Source: Planctomycetota bacterium
GTDB taxonomy: Bacteria > Planctomycetota > Phycisphaerae > Sedimentisphaerales > Anaerobacaceae
Direction: 5' to 3'
DNA: 55,102 nucleotides
NCBI GenBank assembly: GCA_019456195.1
Contig: VRUK01000027.1
Span: 1-55,102 of the forward strand
The notes under the pieces are model-generated. The model did not search any database and was not told the DNA's origin. It saw only the letters and a list, made by a program, of their open reading frames with translations. Position 1 is the stretch's first letter. The number at the start of each line of letters is the position of its first letter. The translations under genes were made by a program, and so were the position numbers. Shown one piece after another: positions 24,197-33,217 of this stretch.

Positions 24197-26863
24197 TTAT
24201 TGCAGTTGGCCGCGGATTTCACCCGGCGGAAACTGCTCAGTATGCACATTTACATAGGCCCGGTTTTCCTGAATCGCAATAAGCAAATCGTCCAGTGTTT
24301 TTCCGGCAAGCGGGCCAAGCAGTTCTACCTCAGTAAACGAACCCTGGCCCAGGAGGCCGCTGAACGGACCGGGAATTAATTCTGCCGGAGGTGCGGAAGG
24401 ATATAGCCACACGGCAGGCGGGCCGTCGCCACCCGGCTCCTCGGCGATATGAATGTGCGCCATGGTAACGTTTTCTATATTCTGAACAATAAGCTGATAT
24501 GAAATCAGGTTACTGGTGGGATTGAATTTAAGAAGCGACTGACCTGTCGCAGTTGAATCGGTGCCTGAGGCAGTTCCTGTGAGTTCGGCGCTAATGGGAG
24601 GCTCTGGAGGTATTGCTCCCAAAGAACCTCGGATTTCACCGGGAGGGAATTGTTCGGTATGTACATTTACATATGCCCGATTTTCCCGAATAGCGGTGAG
24701 CAAGTCCGCGAGGGTCATTCCGGCCAGAGGACCTATTAGATTCGCAGCCGTAATATCACCTTCGCTTAGAAGCCCACTAAAATACCCCGGTTTCAACAGT
24801 GCCGGCGGTGCGGAAGGATATAGCCACACAGCAGGCGGGCCATCGCCACCAGGCTCCTCGGCGATATGGATATGCGCCATGGTGACATTTTGAATATTCT
24901 GTACATTAAGTTGATATGAAATCAAATCACCGGCAGGATTTAATTCCAGAAGCACCTGACCGGTGGCAGTTGAATTTGTGCCGGCAGCAGTTCCAGAAAG
25001 CTCAGCGGAAAATTGCCTCTGCAATGGTACAATCTTTAGTATCACGCCAGTATCACCGAATGGGCCCAGAGCAGGGCCGGCCAGTATATATAACTCGCCA
25101 TCGGCATCCTGTCCAAATGCCTTAACGTATAATCCGAGGTTGCGGTCCTCGATTCCAATGGTGAATTCCTGAATCAGGCCCGTAGCAAGGTCTGCATAAA
25201 GCAGGCGACCATCTGCCTCGAAAAACGATGAAGAAAAGTCGCCAAAGACATACTTTCCCGTGAGTTCCGGAATTTGGATACCTCGATATACGAAACCACC
25301 AGTTATACTAATGCCTTCACCGTGATCATACTGAGCAACCGGATCAATCAAGCCTTCAGGTAAATCCTTTATGCTATTGTTGACAGTGCCGTCTTCCGGA
25401 TTAAATCTAAAGGTTCCTTCTTTCAGATTCCAGCCGTAGTTGCCTCCGGCGTGGACGATATCAATTTCTTCGATTTGACCCTGGCCGACATCGGCTGCGA
25501 CCAAATCACCTGTGAGAGAATCGAAGCTGAACCGCCAGGGATTTCGGAAGCCATAAGCATAGATTTCATCTACACCGTCCACTTCCACGAAAGGATTGTC
25601 TGCAGGAACACGATATTTACCGTTCACAGAGACGGGATCCGGGCTTGTCGTAGTTACAGGATCGAGCGGGTCAATTCTCAGTATCGAACCATGGACGGTG
25701 TTTATGTTTTGGCCGTTACCGGTGGCGCCGTGCCCATCGGCAACATCGTTACCAGCGCCGCCATCGCCTACCGAGATGTACAGATAACCGTCAGGACCAA
25801 AGGCCAGCATCCCTGCATTATGATTGAACTGAGGCTCATCAATTCGAATAATCTCCCGGCGTGTACTTACATCGATAATATTCGGATTATTTACATCAAC
25901 TGTCCATTCGGTAATAACACTTTGATGGTCGAAAACCACGTCGGCCGGCAAAGGCTCGGTAGTAAAATCAGCAGGTAAATCATTCATCTCGCTCGAATAA
26001 GAATAGATTTTCTGATAACCGGGGCTTTGCGGATCGGCGAAGTCTGGATGAAATGCCAGACCCAAAAAGCCTCGTTCATCAAAATCATTTACATCTTGGG
26101 AACCAAAAAAACCGGGTATATGCACCCGGTCAGTTATATCCAGGAACGGTGTTGGGAGTAGTTGACCGTTTTCTATGAGCAAAATCCTGCCCGGCTGATC
26201 CACCACGAAGAGCCAGCCTGTGCCGTCACCGGCATGCGTCAAATATACCGGCGCAGTCAATCCAGCAGCGATAGTCTCCAACTCGACTTGGATAACGCCT
26301 TTTTCGATTGGCTCAGGGATGGGATTTTCTAATGGCTCAGGTTCCGGTTCCGGTTCGGGTTCAGCCGCGGCCAACACGTTAAAATTACCGCGCATTGTAA
26401 AAATATGGGCCCGGCAACGGTAACCCGGCACATGGCTAGGTTCCATCATGGCATTTAGCAGACCGGGCGTCAAAGTAAAGGTTACCGTACCCGATCCGTT
26501 GTCTATCCATTCCACTTCAGGGTCGGATTCAAAGGGACCGGTTCTGTTGCCCTGAGATAGAAGAACTGTGTCCGCCCCGGCAGAAGCCCCTTTTGCCAGC
26601 ACCTCAAACGGATGCGGTATAAAATTCGTCACGGTCACCTGATAACGTTTTCCCACTTGCACGGTCAATGTTGGGTCTTGGGCTCCTGTACTTGCTCCGA
26701 GTCCGGCATCGCCAGGCTCAAACGCATCTAATCTGTACGAGGAAGAACCTACATTTCCGAAAGTCCATGCCACATCGTGAGATGAGGCCTGAATTGCTCC
26801 GGAAGTGCTCAGGATTACCAGGATACCCGCTAACATTGTAATTGATAATTCTTGCTTGTTCAT
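24197..26863 (-). CDS. Secreted cupredoxin / glucose-sorbosone dehydrogenase-like / double CHRD protein
   Basis: An 888-residue exported protein. After a signal peptide (about 1-26), residues 30-170 form a plastocyanin-like domain with type I copper ligands His (FIPHPFEV), Cys, His and Met (YRCRAHIFTM). A PEPEPEPEP linker follows. Residues about 190-655 form a six-bladed sugar-dehydrogenase-like propeller of the PQQ-dependent YliI/sorbosone family (FDERGFLGLAFHPDF, FNHNAGMLAFGPDGYLYI, NPWRFSFD). Two CHRD domains (about 660-770 and 780-888) are near-duplicates of each other, each with TMAHIHIAEEPGGDGPPAVW and NVHTEQFPPGEIRG. AAGGAG precedes the ATG. It probably oxidises a sugar-like substrate outside the cell and passes electrons to its own copper site. 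Confidence 0.83.
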   Translation of the reverse strand: MNKQELSITMLAGILVILSTSGAIQASSHDVAWTFGNVGSSSYRLDAFEPGDAGLGASTGAQDPTLTVQVGKRYQVTVTNFIPHPFEVLAKGASAGADTVLLSQGNRTGPFESDPEVEWIDNGSGTVTFTLTPGLLNAMMEPSHVPGYRCRAHIFTMRGNFNVLAAAEPEPEPEPEPLENPIPEPIEKGVIQVELETIAAGLTAPVYLTHAGDGTGWLFVVDQPGRILLIENGQLLPTPFLDITDRVHIPGFFGSQDVNDFDERGFLGLAFHPDFADPQSPGYQKIYSYSSEMNDLPADFTTEPLPADVVFDHQSVITEWTVDVNNPNIIDVSTRREIIRIDEPQFNHNAGMLAFGPDGYLYISVGDGGAGNDVADGHGATGNGQNINTVHGSILRIDPLDPVTTTSPDPVSVNGKYRVPADNPFVEVDGVDEIYAYGFRNPWRFSFDSLTGDLVAADVGQGQIEEIDIVHAGGNYGWNLKEGTFRFNPEDGTVNNSIKDLPEGLIDPVAQYDHGEGISITGGFVYRGIQIPELTGKYVFGDFSSSFFEADGRLLYADLATGLIQEFTIGIEDRNLGLYVKAFGQDADGELYILAGPALGPFGDTGVILKIVPLQRQFSAELSGTAAGTNSTATGQVLLELNPAGDLISYQLNVQNIQNVTMAHIHIAEEPGGDGPPAVWLYPSAPPALLKPGYFSGLLSEGDITAANLIGPLAGMTLADLLTAIRENRAYVNVHTEQFPPGEIRGSLGAIPPEPPISAELTGTASGTDSTATGQSLLKFNPTSNLISYQLIVQNIENVTMAHIHIAEEPGGDGPPAVWLYPSAPPAELIPGPFSGLLGQGSFTEVELLGPLAGKTLDDLLIAIQENRAYVNVHTEQFPPGEIRGQLQ

Positions 26864-26971
26864 GATTAGCTCCTTTTTTTTGCATTAATCCTTTATTTTA
26901 CATCAACTGTTCATTACAGAATCTATTATATAGGACTCTAATAGTCATATACGTTTAATTTAGTATCGCCT

Positions 26972-26986
26972 GTTCATTGTATGAAC
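26972..26986. promoter_or_regulatory. Palindrome GTTCAT-N3-ATGAAC, possible operator
   Basis: A perfect six-base inverted repeat upstream of the minus-strand gene at 26863, with an extra TGTTCATT half-site at 26909-26916. The same TGTTCATT block occurs in the 15-base duplication at 11668-11697. The regulator is unknown. Confidence 0.3.
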
Positions 26987-27023
26987 GAAAAAAAATAAAT
27001 ATTTAAGAAAAAAAGGAGTTCAA

Positions 27024-27089
27024 AGAATCCTTTAATGGAGAAAAAGGAAAAAGAAATGTTTTAGTAGTTTCTATTTTTGCCGTGGATGA
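27024..27089 (+). repeat. Interspersed repeat, copy 1
   Basis: It begins GAATCCTTTAATGGAGAAAA and continues through AAAGAAATGTTTTAGTAGTT to the GCCGTGGATG block. It closely matches 31248-31312. In the second copy this DNA is read as part of a spurious N-terminal extension of the oxidoreductase gene. Confidence 0.7.
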
Positions 27090-27153
27090 TTGTAACAATT
27101 AAAACGGGCGGGCGTTACATTTTTCAGGGCAAGATAAGCGCCGAACAAGATAA
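27071..27153 (+). repeat. Interspersed repeat with hairpin ends, copy B
   Basis: A diverged direct copy of 23985-24066. It shares GCCGTGGA-GATT, ACAATTAAAA, GGGCGTT and GGGCAAGATAAG. The left hairpin arm is degraded here (CTATTTTTGCC). Confidence 0.65.
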
Positions 27154-27299
27154 GCCCAGAACAGGATTCCTTAAATAATCGACCATCATTTATCATTTGA
27201 AAGCTGGCCTACGGATTTGAAATCCAATCCTCAACCCAAATGATTAATCATCAATCGAATGGCTTTGCCCCGCTGTTTATACTGGTCCTGCTTCTATCT

Positions 27300-30200
27300 T
27301 CAGTTGTCCTTAATACTCATTAATATCTGCGCGACAACTCGGACTGTACTATTCTCATCATCAAAAGCCGTCTCTAAATCATCTGTATCACAGGCAAAAA
27401 GGGTGTTCAAGCGTACCTTCCAATAATCGTCTTTCAAAAGAGCCCTTAACTGCTCGTCGGTCCATTCGTATCCAAGACTTGTCAATCGCCAGACAACAAA
27501 GCTGCGCAATTGCTCATTATCGCTATCAAGATGCTCAAGTAGCAGCGGTATGGAATCATCGTTTAGATAAGGGTATATAGTTTCCAGAAATTTGTAGCTG
27601 TCATTTTTGGTTTGCCATTCTCGCTTTAGTTTTTGAAACTCGGAAATATGTACAGGTCTTCCTGTTGGAACATCCTCCAAATACACATGCGAACTTCTAA
27701 TAGGAGGCGATTCAGCCACTATCTGAAACACCCATTCGGCCAGCTCCCTGTCGCATGCTCTGCTAAGCACATGGAGCAATTCGTTATAATTGTCGTAAAG
27801 GTGGGCCATCTGCCTTTGTTTCACAAAATCTTTAAGCAAATTTGTAACATTAGGCTTCGGCACACCTTCCAGATATCTATAGAAAAAAGTTGCCCGGCTA
27901 TATCGTGCTGTCCCCAGCCATAGTTTGAGCAATGACCTTGACGATTCTTGTACGTCGGGAGGAATATCATCCCGCTGCTCTCCTCCCACGAGATTAATTA
28001 AATTTGTGAAACGAGCTTCAGCCTCTTGAGGATCGCTTACGAATGCCAGAGCCCCTGCTATTTCAAGAAGTTTCGTCAGGTGTTCATGACCAATTTTTGT
28101 CCTTGGGATTTTGGGCAGTTCCGGCATGTTGGCATCGGTGGTTAACCGCCTTGTATTAATTTTCGTGTATGCTTTCTTATCACCTCGATTCACCTGGATG
28201 AGTGACGACTTGATACTATTAAAATTTTTCTGTTTTGAAGAAACTATCTCGGTAAGTTGTGCTGTCTTCTCTTCGTAAATTTGCTCTAATTGTTGTTTGG
28301 CAGACCTGTCTTTCCACTTCGCCCTCATAATAAGCATATCCAGGGAATTGGGTTCTTTTAATGCATCGAGAATAACAGGGCGAACATCGTGCCCTCCCCT
28401 TCTCAGAACCTCTAACAACAGCTTTTCCCTTATTGGTTTGTTCGCCGCCTGACGCTCGCTGATAAGAGCTGATAAATCTTCAGGACAAGCAAGGTACAAC
28501 TCCTCCGGAATACCGTCATCCTCTTTAATGGTTGTGTAAACAGGAGCGTTGGGATCTGCAGTATGTTTTTTTGAAAGAACTGTCTCGTATGTCTCCTGCG
28601 TTGCTCCCGGAAGTAACCAATTTACTGACGGTGGATTGTTAAACAGTTTGTCCAGGTCTGGGCATTTATCGGCTGATATGTGGATGGTAACTATAACTGT
28701 CACCAGGTATAGGACCGAAATGGGAAATGTTATGCGTTCCATTTTCATGCGCGTGTTAATTATTTCACCACTCCTGCCGAAGAAATGTCGGATACCGTCA
28801 AAACATATTGACCGATCCTTTGAGATATGAGTTGAAATCAGGGCCACAAATAGAATTGTAAGAAAGAAAAACACTAAAGAAGCTATGGGAATGGGGCGCA
28901 AAAGTGCGGTTGTCCCCGTCATCAAAAGTAAAACCAGCATCAGTTGTACAAAACGATTGCGTAACAGCCAGCCAAAGGGGATTACTCCTAACATATTTTT
29001 CCAATAAGTAACGATGGCCCATATAATCAAACATAACACGAACCAGGCCAAAAGCACTCCTCCAAGGAATACCAGCCACTCAGTGACATCTGTTAGACCT
29101 TTGGTCCAGACCAAATTAACCAACACTAATACAAAAGTCCCAATCACCCAAATTAAGCCGCATATTACTGTGGACCACCTTCTTACTTGCCGAATCCGAG
29201 AATGAGCAAGAGGACGGACGCGTGCCAGTAGCAGCAAGAGAATCCACACAATAACTGCTGTCCCAATAAACACTGAGCCCCCGAGAGACCGTCCACCGAG
29301 CCACTCGTTCAATACTGCTATGAGAAAAAGTAGTCCTAACATACTGCATAGGCCAATAATAAAGAAAATGTATGTTGTGATTCCAACTGATACCTGTTGT
29401 GCCCGGCCGCGTATCCGGTTGACGATAACGACGAATATCCACACCAATGGAAATGGAAGTAGTCGAATGAAAAGTGTGAAAACCTTACCAACGAGCGCTA
29501 AATTCATTATGCCCTCTCTAACAGCGAACATCTCAAAATCATATTGCCATAATACCTTATTTGCTTCTATTGCCTGGCTCAGCCGAAAACGAACTAATTG
29601 TGCTTCCTCCTCTGACAGGTCAAGCTCTTGGAGTCGGGCTCCTTCAATGGATCGAAGTAGCATATAGCTGGAATTTAAGTTTTTACGGCTTCGGGCATAG
29701 TCGATTAGCTTGCTGGCTGCCTTTGAGAGTTCAGCACTTATGTTGCTAAATGACTCCTCATCGAGCTTCGGATATCTCCCACGTGAGCCGGATATAAAAA
29801 AACCCAGATCCGGGTAGAATCCTGTTTCGTAGGGGAGGGAGATCTGCCTTTTCAGCGGATTCAAGCCGACCTTGTCTGAAAGTCCATCTACGTGCTCCTT
29901 GTACTTATCGTAGGGCAAGGCAAAGTCAGGTAATTTATTACCTAATTCAAATTGCTCCAGGGCGTTCATCTCACGCTCGGATTCTCCAGGCCTGTTAAGT
30001 ATTGCCCAGCCTTTCAAATATCTATAGTGAGAATTGTTCGGGTCGAGTTTGATTAGCCTGTCGGTAAGGGCAAGTACTGCTTGTGAGTCAACAAGATTCG
30101 CATCTATTAGCTTTTTCTCTGCAAATTGAGCCAGAAAAAACTCATTCTGTGGATATCTGACCAACAGAATAGCAAGTTCCTCATCATTAGGCTCGGTGAT

Positions 30201-30413
30201 GCAATATCTCAGAATATCGAAAGCCTCTGGATCTAAAGCCTTAATCTCTTCTTTAAGCGTTGATTTGTCATCAGTATCGTTATTGAATATATCTTCAACA
30301 TGAGCCAACTTACATATATAACGCCAGATGTACACGGCCTTTGGGATTTCATAGACACTCACCCCGATACAAACTGCGATAATAACAATCCACACTTTTC
30401 TACGAAGCCGCAT
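27300..30413 (-). CDS. Large membrane protein with C-terminal HEAT-like repeats, function unknown
   Basis: About 1037 residues, starting at the ATG at 30413 behind AGAGGTG (a GTG two codons earlier is less likely). There is an N-terminal membrane helix (about 6-26), then a soluble TPR-like helical segment (about 50-290), with LTDRLIKLDPNNSHYRYLKGWAIL resembling a TPR unit. A cluster of some eight to nine membrane helices follows (about 305-580). The last 450 residues are soluble and helical. The end (LLLEHLDSDNEQLRSFVVWRL, RALLKDDYWKVRLNTLFA, DDENSTVRVVAQIL) is made of HEAT-type repeats. I do not recognise a named family. It stands alone between two repeat-rich regions. Confidence 0.78.
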   Translation of the reverse strand: MRLRRKVWIVIIAVCIGVSVYEIPKAVYIWRYICKLAHVEDIFNNDTDDKSTLKEEIKALDPEAFDILRYCITEPNDEELAILLVRYPQNEFFLAQFAEKKLIDANLVDSQAVLALTDRLIKLDPNNSHYRYLKGWAILNRPGESEREMNALEQFELGNKLPDFALPYDKYKEHVDGLSDKVGLNPLKRQISLPYETGFYPDLGFFISGSRGRYPKLDEESFSNISAELSKAASKLIDYARSRKNLNSSYMLLRSIEGARLQELDLSEEEAQLVRFRLSQAIEANKVLWQYDFEMFAVREGIMNLALVGKVFTLFIRLLPFPLVWIFVVIVNRIRGRAQQVSVGITTYIFFIIGLCSMLGLLFLIAVLNEWLGGRSLGGSVFIGTAVIVWILLLLLARVRPLAHSRIRQVRRWSTVICGLIWVIGTFVLVLVNLVWTKGLTDVTEWLVFLGGVLLAWFVLCLIIWAIVTYWKNMLGVIPFGWLLRNRFVQLMLVLLLMTGTTALLRPIPIASLVFFFLTILFVALISTHISKDRSICFDGIRHFFGRSGEIINTRMKMERITFPISVLYLVTVIVTIHISADKCPDLDKLFNNPPSVNWLLPGATQETYETVLSKKHTADPNAPVYTTIKEDDGIPEELYLACPEDLSALISERQAANKPIREKLLLEVLRRGGHDVRPVILDALKEPNSLDMLIMRAKWKDRSAKQQLEQIYEEKTAQLTEIVSSKQKNFNSIKSSLIQVNRGDKKAYTKINTRRLTTDANMPELPKIPRTKIGHEHLTKLLEIAGALAFVSDPQEAEARFTNLINLVGGEQRDDIPPDVQESSRSLLKLWLGTARYSRATFFYRYLEGVPKPNVTNLLKDFVKQRQMAHLYDNYNELLHVLSRACDRELAEWVFQIVAESPPIRSSHVYLEDVPTGRPVHISEFQKLKREWQTKNDSYKFLETIYPYLNDDSIPLLLEHLDSDNEQLRSFVVWRLTSLGYEWTDEQLRALLKDDYWKVRLNTLFACDTDDLETAFDDENSTVRVVAQILMSIKDN

Positions 30414-30567
30414 AATCACCTCTATCTATTAAAAGGGATCAAATGTTAACTTTCAAATACTCGCCTGTCCGAAGCAACTTATCAGGATTATAGAACAACT
30501 ATACAATGAATACAAAGTAATCTCTCATGCCGAAGTAGAGAAAAAGTTCTTTTTGGCCTTATTTTCC

Positions 30568-30596
30568 TTGCTTATTGTTCAATAAATTGTTATAAT
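30568..30596 (+). promoter_or_regulatory. Sigma70-like promoter at the outer edge of the left inverted repeat arm
   Basis: TTGCTT (30568-30573), 17 bases, then TATAAT (30591-30596) inside an extended -10 context TGTTATAAT. It points inward toward the oxidoreductase gene. The equivalent position of the right arm carries TTGATT-N17-TATAAT pointing the other way. Confidence 0.55.
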
Positions 30597-30797
30597 GCAC
30601 GATTATTAGCCGGGCAGCTAACATAAAACGTCAATAAACGACGAAAAATAGACATTGTCAGTTTTACTTTTTTACAAACTGCTTAAACACCCCGGCCAGA
30701 AGGCCAAGACCACAGGATCAGAAGACCCGGATTCGTGAATCTCGAAGATTCGTCCAATTAACTAATTCACAAATTCACTAATTCTCTAATTGACATG
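30588..30797 (+). repeat. Large inverted repeat, left arm
   Basis: About 210 bases that match the reverse complement of 34427-34636 at roughly 75-80 percent by eye. Shared blocks include TGTTATAAT, ACGACGAAAAA-AGACATT, TTTTTTACAAACTGC, GGCCAAGACCACAGG, TCAGAAGACCC and CCAATTAACTAATTCACAAA. It encloses a 3.6 kb segment with three genes. Confidence 0.85.
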
Positions 30798-30896
30798 GTG
30801 TTATCAGTGTTTAATGAAAAAGACAGGTTTAACGAACAGTCCAAAGCCCCAAAAAGGAAACCTACGAATTCTTACGTACGAATTTATAAGCTTTTT

Positions 30897-31090
30897 ATGC
30901 AAAACAAACCCAATTTCAGAAATGACAAAATGAACGTAACTTTAGACATAACAAGCAATTACAAGGTTTTATCTCGCTCGCCAGGTCAAAAAACAAAGCC
31001 AATTCAAACCCAATTAAAGCCAAAACAAACCCAATTTAACCCAAAACAAACCCAATTCAAAGCCAATAAAGCCAATTTGTCGAAAGGGGA
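30897..31090 (+). repeat. MQNKPNF / QTQF-type AT-rich repeat, left copy
   Basis: It begins ATGCAAAACAAACCCAATTT and then carries tandem units close to AAAACAAACCCAATTTAACCC (30994-31078). The reverse complement of the same arrangement lies at 34138-34322. Translation gives MQNKPNF and QTQFNPKQTQF, which I associate with dispersed repeats of uncultured Phycisphaerae. Confidence 0.75.
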
Positions 31091-31247
31091 AAGAATGAAC
31101 GCTTTTACGTGGATAAGGAGCCTTACGATTGTTTTAATAATGCTACTCGCGGATGTTACCACCCTAAAGGGTGCCAATTCAAACCCAATTTCAAATGGCA
31201 AACCGGCTTGGCCATATCCGGCCTGTGCCAGTAAACGGTTAACAGAA

Positions 31248-31312
31248 TCCTGTAATCGAGAAAAGCGAAAAAGAAATGTTTTTAGTAGTTTCTATTTTTA
31301 CAGGGAGGATGT
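31248..31312 (+). repeat. Interspersed repeat, copy 2
   Basis: It begins AGAATCCTGTAATCGAGAAA and continues through AAAGAAATGTTTTTAGTAGT. This is a second copy of 27024-27089 in the same orientation, located just before the oxidoreductase gene. Confidence 0.7.
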
Positions 31313-31385
31313 AAAATTGAGACAATTATTGAGTGTGTTTCGTACATTTTACAAATTTGATGGAATATATGGGTATTTTCTCAGG

Positions 31386-32459
31386 ATGAGTAAAAGAAAA
31401 TTAAAAACAGCGGTACTTGGCCTTACCGGCAGGGGGGAGTTTTTACTGGAAGCATTGAAGGGGGTGGATTATTTCGATATTCAGGCCGTTGCGGACAAGG
31501 ATACCAGCCTTGCCGAAAAAATTGCCGGACAGTGCCAATGCACCCCCTACGATGATTACCGGCAGTTGATAATCCAGAATCAGCTCGATTGCCTGCTGGT
31601 TGCGGCGGGTATTCACAGCTGCGATGAATATGTCCGGATGGCGATGAAAAAGAAGTTCAATATATTCAAGCTGGCTCCGGCGGCGAGGGATTTTGAAGAG
31701 GCGGTGGAGTTTGTAAGGCTGAGTGAAGAGCAGGATATAAAGTTTGCTGTTGGTAATCCGAAGCGTTTTGGCAGGAGCTTTATTGCTTTGCGGGATTTTC
31801 TGCAGCAGGGCAGGATAGAGCATGTTTTTCTGATGACTGCTTTTTGCACCATCGGCGATGGGTCTTATCCCGGCTGGCAGACCGACCCGAAACTGGCCGG
31901 CGGGGGGGTGCTGCTGCATAACTGTTACTGGGTGATTGACCAGATGGTCAATAATTTCGGGTTGCCTCAGCAAGTTTATTCACTTGGTACGAACAATGCT
32001 CAGGACAAGCAGCAGCGACTGTATCTGACGGAAGATACTTCGGTCGTGACGATGAAATTCAGTGATGTATTTATCGGCAACCTTGTAGCGTCGCGGCGGG
32101 CGGGGACCGGCCCGAAAGAGGAATATATAAAGCTTTATGGGAAGGATGCAATTTTAACGGTCAGTGACAAGAAGGTGATGCTTTGCGACGGCCTCGGACA
32201 GACAATCGAGGTGCTGGAATACGCTGATGATGAATATTTTTGTATGAGAGAACAACTGAAGAATTTTGCTATGAGCATATTGTCGCCGGATACAAACAAG
32301 CTGTGCAGCAGCGGCGGTGAGAATCTTCAGGATATGGCCGTTATCGAATCGGCCTATCTTTCGGCGCGGACGGGTTTTCCCGAGGAGCCGGCCAAGGTGC
32401 TGCAGATGGCGCCGGGGCTTACGGGCGAGACGCTGTTTGAGATGCCGGTAAATAATTGA
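31386..32459 (+). CDS. Gfo/Idh/MocA-family NAD(P)-dependent oxidoreductase
   Basis: About 357 residues: an N-terminal Rossmann fold (KLKTAVLGLTGRGEFLLEAL, a degenerate GxGxxG) and a C-terminal alpha/beta domain. The usual EKP motif region reads FKLAPAARDFEEA, so the Lys is retained but the motif is altered. The stretch GGGVLLHNCYWVIDQMVNNFG matches the family GGGxLxDxGxHxID motif, with Asn-Cys in place of Asp-x. The start is taken at ATG 31386; an in-frame TTG at 31317 behind GGGAGG is possible. Longer starts run into repeat DNA. It is probably a sugar or polyol oxidoreductase; the substrate is unknown. Confidence 0.8.
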   Translation: MSKRKLKTAVLGLTGRGEFLLEALKGVDYFDIQAVADKDTSLAEKIAGQCQCTPYDDYRQLIIQNQLDCLLVAAGIHSCDEYVRMAMKKKFNIFKLAPAARDFEEAVEFVRLSEEQDIKFAVGNPKRFGRSFIALRDFLQQGRIEHVFLMTAFCTIGDGSYPGWQTDPKLAGGGVLLHNCYWVIDQMVNNFGLPQQVYSLGTNNAQDKQQRLYLTEDTSVVTMKFSDVFIGNLVASRRAGTGPKEEYIKLYGKDAILTVSDKKVMLCDGLGQTIEVLEYADDEYFCMREQLKNFAMSILSPDTNKLCSSGGENLQDMAVIESAYLSARTGFPEEPAKVLQMAPGLTGETLFEMPVNN

Positions 32460-32551
32460 AAATGCATTTGACAAGTAATGCAATTAATAATAGTTTGTTG
32501 ACGTGAGCTTGGTAACGTATTGTTAGTTTGATTGTTTTGGAGAATACTGGT

Positions 32552-32983
32552 ATGGAAGAGAGCAAGAAAAAAGCGGTTATGATCGGAATTATCGTTGTTT
32601 GCCTGGGAGTGGCCGGCGTGATAATCTTCGGGACAGGGAGCGGCGGAGGTGGTTCGCTCGATGACATTCCGGACGATGAAATGACCTGGGTAAAGTGTCT
32701 CAATAAGAGCTGTAATGCCGAGTATGAGATGAGTCGGAAGGAGTACTTTAAGTTTGTTACGGCTAATGCCAATCCAATGGCACCCAGTGCACCGGCGCTG
32801 ACTTGTGAAAAGTGTGATGAGCCAAGTGTTTACGTGGCCGAAAAATGTCAAAATGCAGCTTGCGGGATTGTTTTCAGGAGCGGTGCAGTTCCGAACGATT
32901 TTCCTGATCGCTGTCCCACATGTAAGCAGAGTGCGACGGAAGAGATCAGAAATGCCAGAAAGAGAGAGATGGCCGGCGGATAA
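32552..32983 (+). CDS. Small membrane-anchored zinc-ribbon protein
   Basis: A 143-residue protein starting at the ATG at 32552 with GGAG upstream. There is a basic N-terminus, one membrane helix (VMIGIIVVCLGVAGVIIFG), a Gly-rich linker, then three Cys pairs: VKCLNKSCNAEYE, LTCEKCDEP with EKCQNAACGIVF, and DRCPTCKQS. This pattern predicts two zinc ribbons. It lies 92 bases after the oxidoreductase gene on the same strand and is followed by a terminator. The family is familiar in planctomycetes but I know of no function. Confidence 0.72.
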   Translation: MEESKKKAVMIGIIVVCLGVAGVIIFGTGSGGGGSLDDIPDDEMTWVKCLNKSCNAEYEMSRKEYFKFVTANANPMAPSAPALTCEKCDEPSVYVAEKCQNAACGIVFRSGAVPNDFPDRCPTCKQSATEEIRNARKREMAGG

Positions 32984-33121
32984 TGAGCGATATAATCGCA
33001 CGCGCGGAGCCAGTGAACGGCTTTTAGGCATGAGTGATAAAGATTTTGTCTTTACTGTGCTTTTGTCCTGTGTGCTGATCATCTTTTGATATTGTAAAAA
33101 CGAACAATTAATTTTATAAAG

Positions 33122-33151
33122 GCCTAATCCTGAGTTGGATTGGGCTTTTTT
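33122..33151 (+). terminator. Rho-independent terminator after the zinc-ribbon gene
   Basis: Stem GCCTAATCC/GGATTGGGC (nine pairs, one G-T) with a six-base loop, followed by six T. It sits 140 bases after the stop at 32983 and just before the convergent M48 gene. Confidence 0.85.
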
Positions 33152-33217
33152 ATTTACTATTGGCTTATTGTTGGAATTTCTTAACTATGCTTTTCCTGCA
33201 CCCTTCGTAGTGGGGGG

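Larger units (their letters stand above)
26864..27299. other. Intergenic region with promoter-proximal palindrome and repeat copies
   Basis: No gene supported. On the minus strand it carries a TATAAT block near 26925-26930 that could serve the 26863 gene. A palindrome GTTCAT-TGT-ATGAAC (26972-26986) shares its TGTTCATT half with 26909-26916. Two repeat elements follow: 27024-27089 (also at 31248-31312) and 27071-27153 (copy B of the 23985 element). Confidence 0.45.
30414..31385. other. Repeat-rich leader upstream of the oxidoreductase gene
   Basis: No supported gene in 970 bases. It holds a sigma70-like promoter (30568-30596), the left arm of a large inverted repeat (30588-30797), an AT-rich MQNKPNF/QTQF-type repeat (30897-31090) and an interspersed repeat copy (31248-31312). 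An open frame runs through it from 30795, but its product matches repeat translation, not a protein family. Confidence 0.7.

Noticed and set aside
27300..30413. Cluster of plus-strand frames opposite the large membrane protein
   Set aside because: They are antisense shadows of one long, continuous minus-strand gene with clear membrane and HEAT-repeat features.
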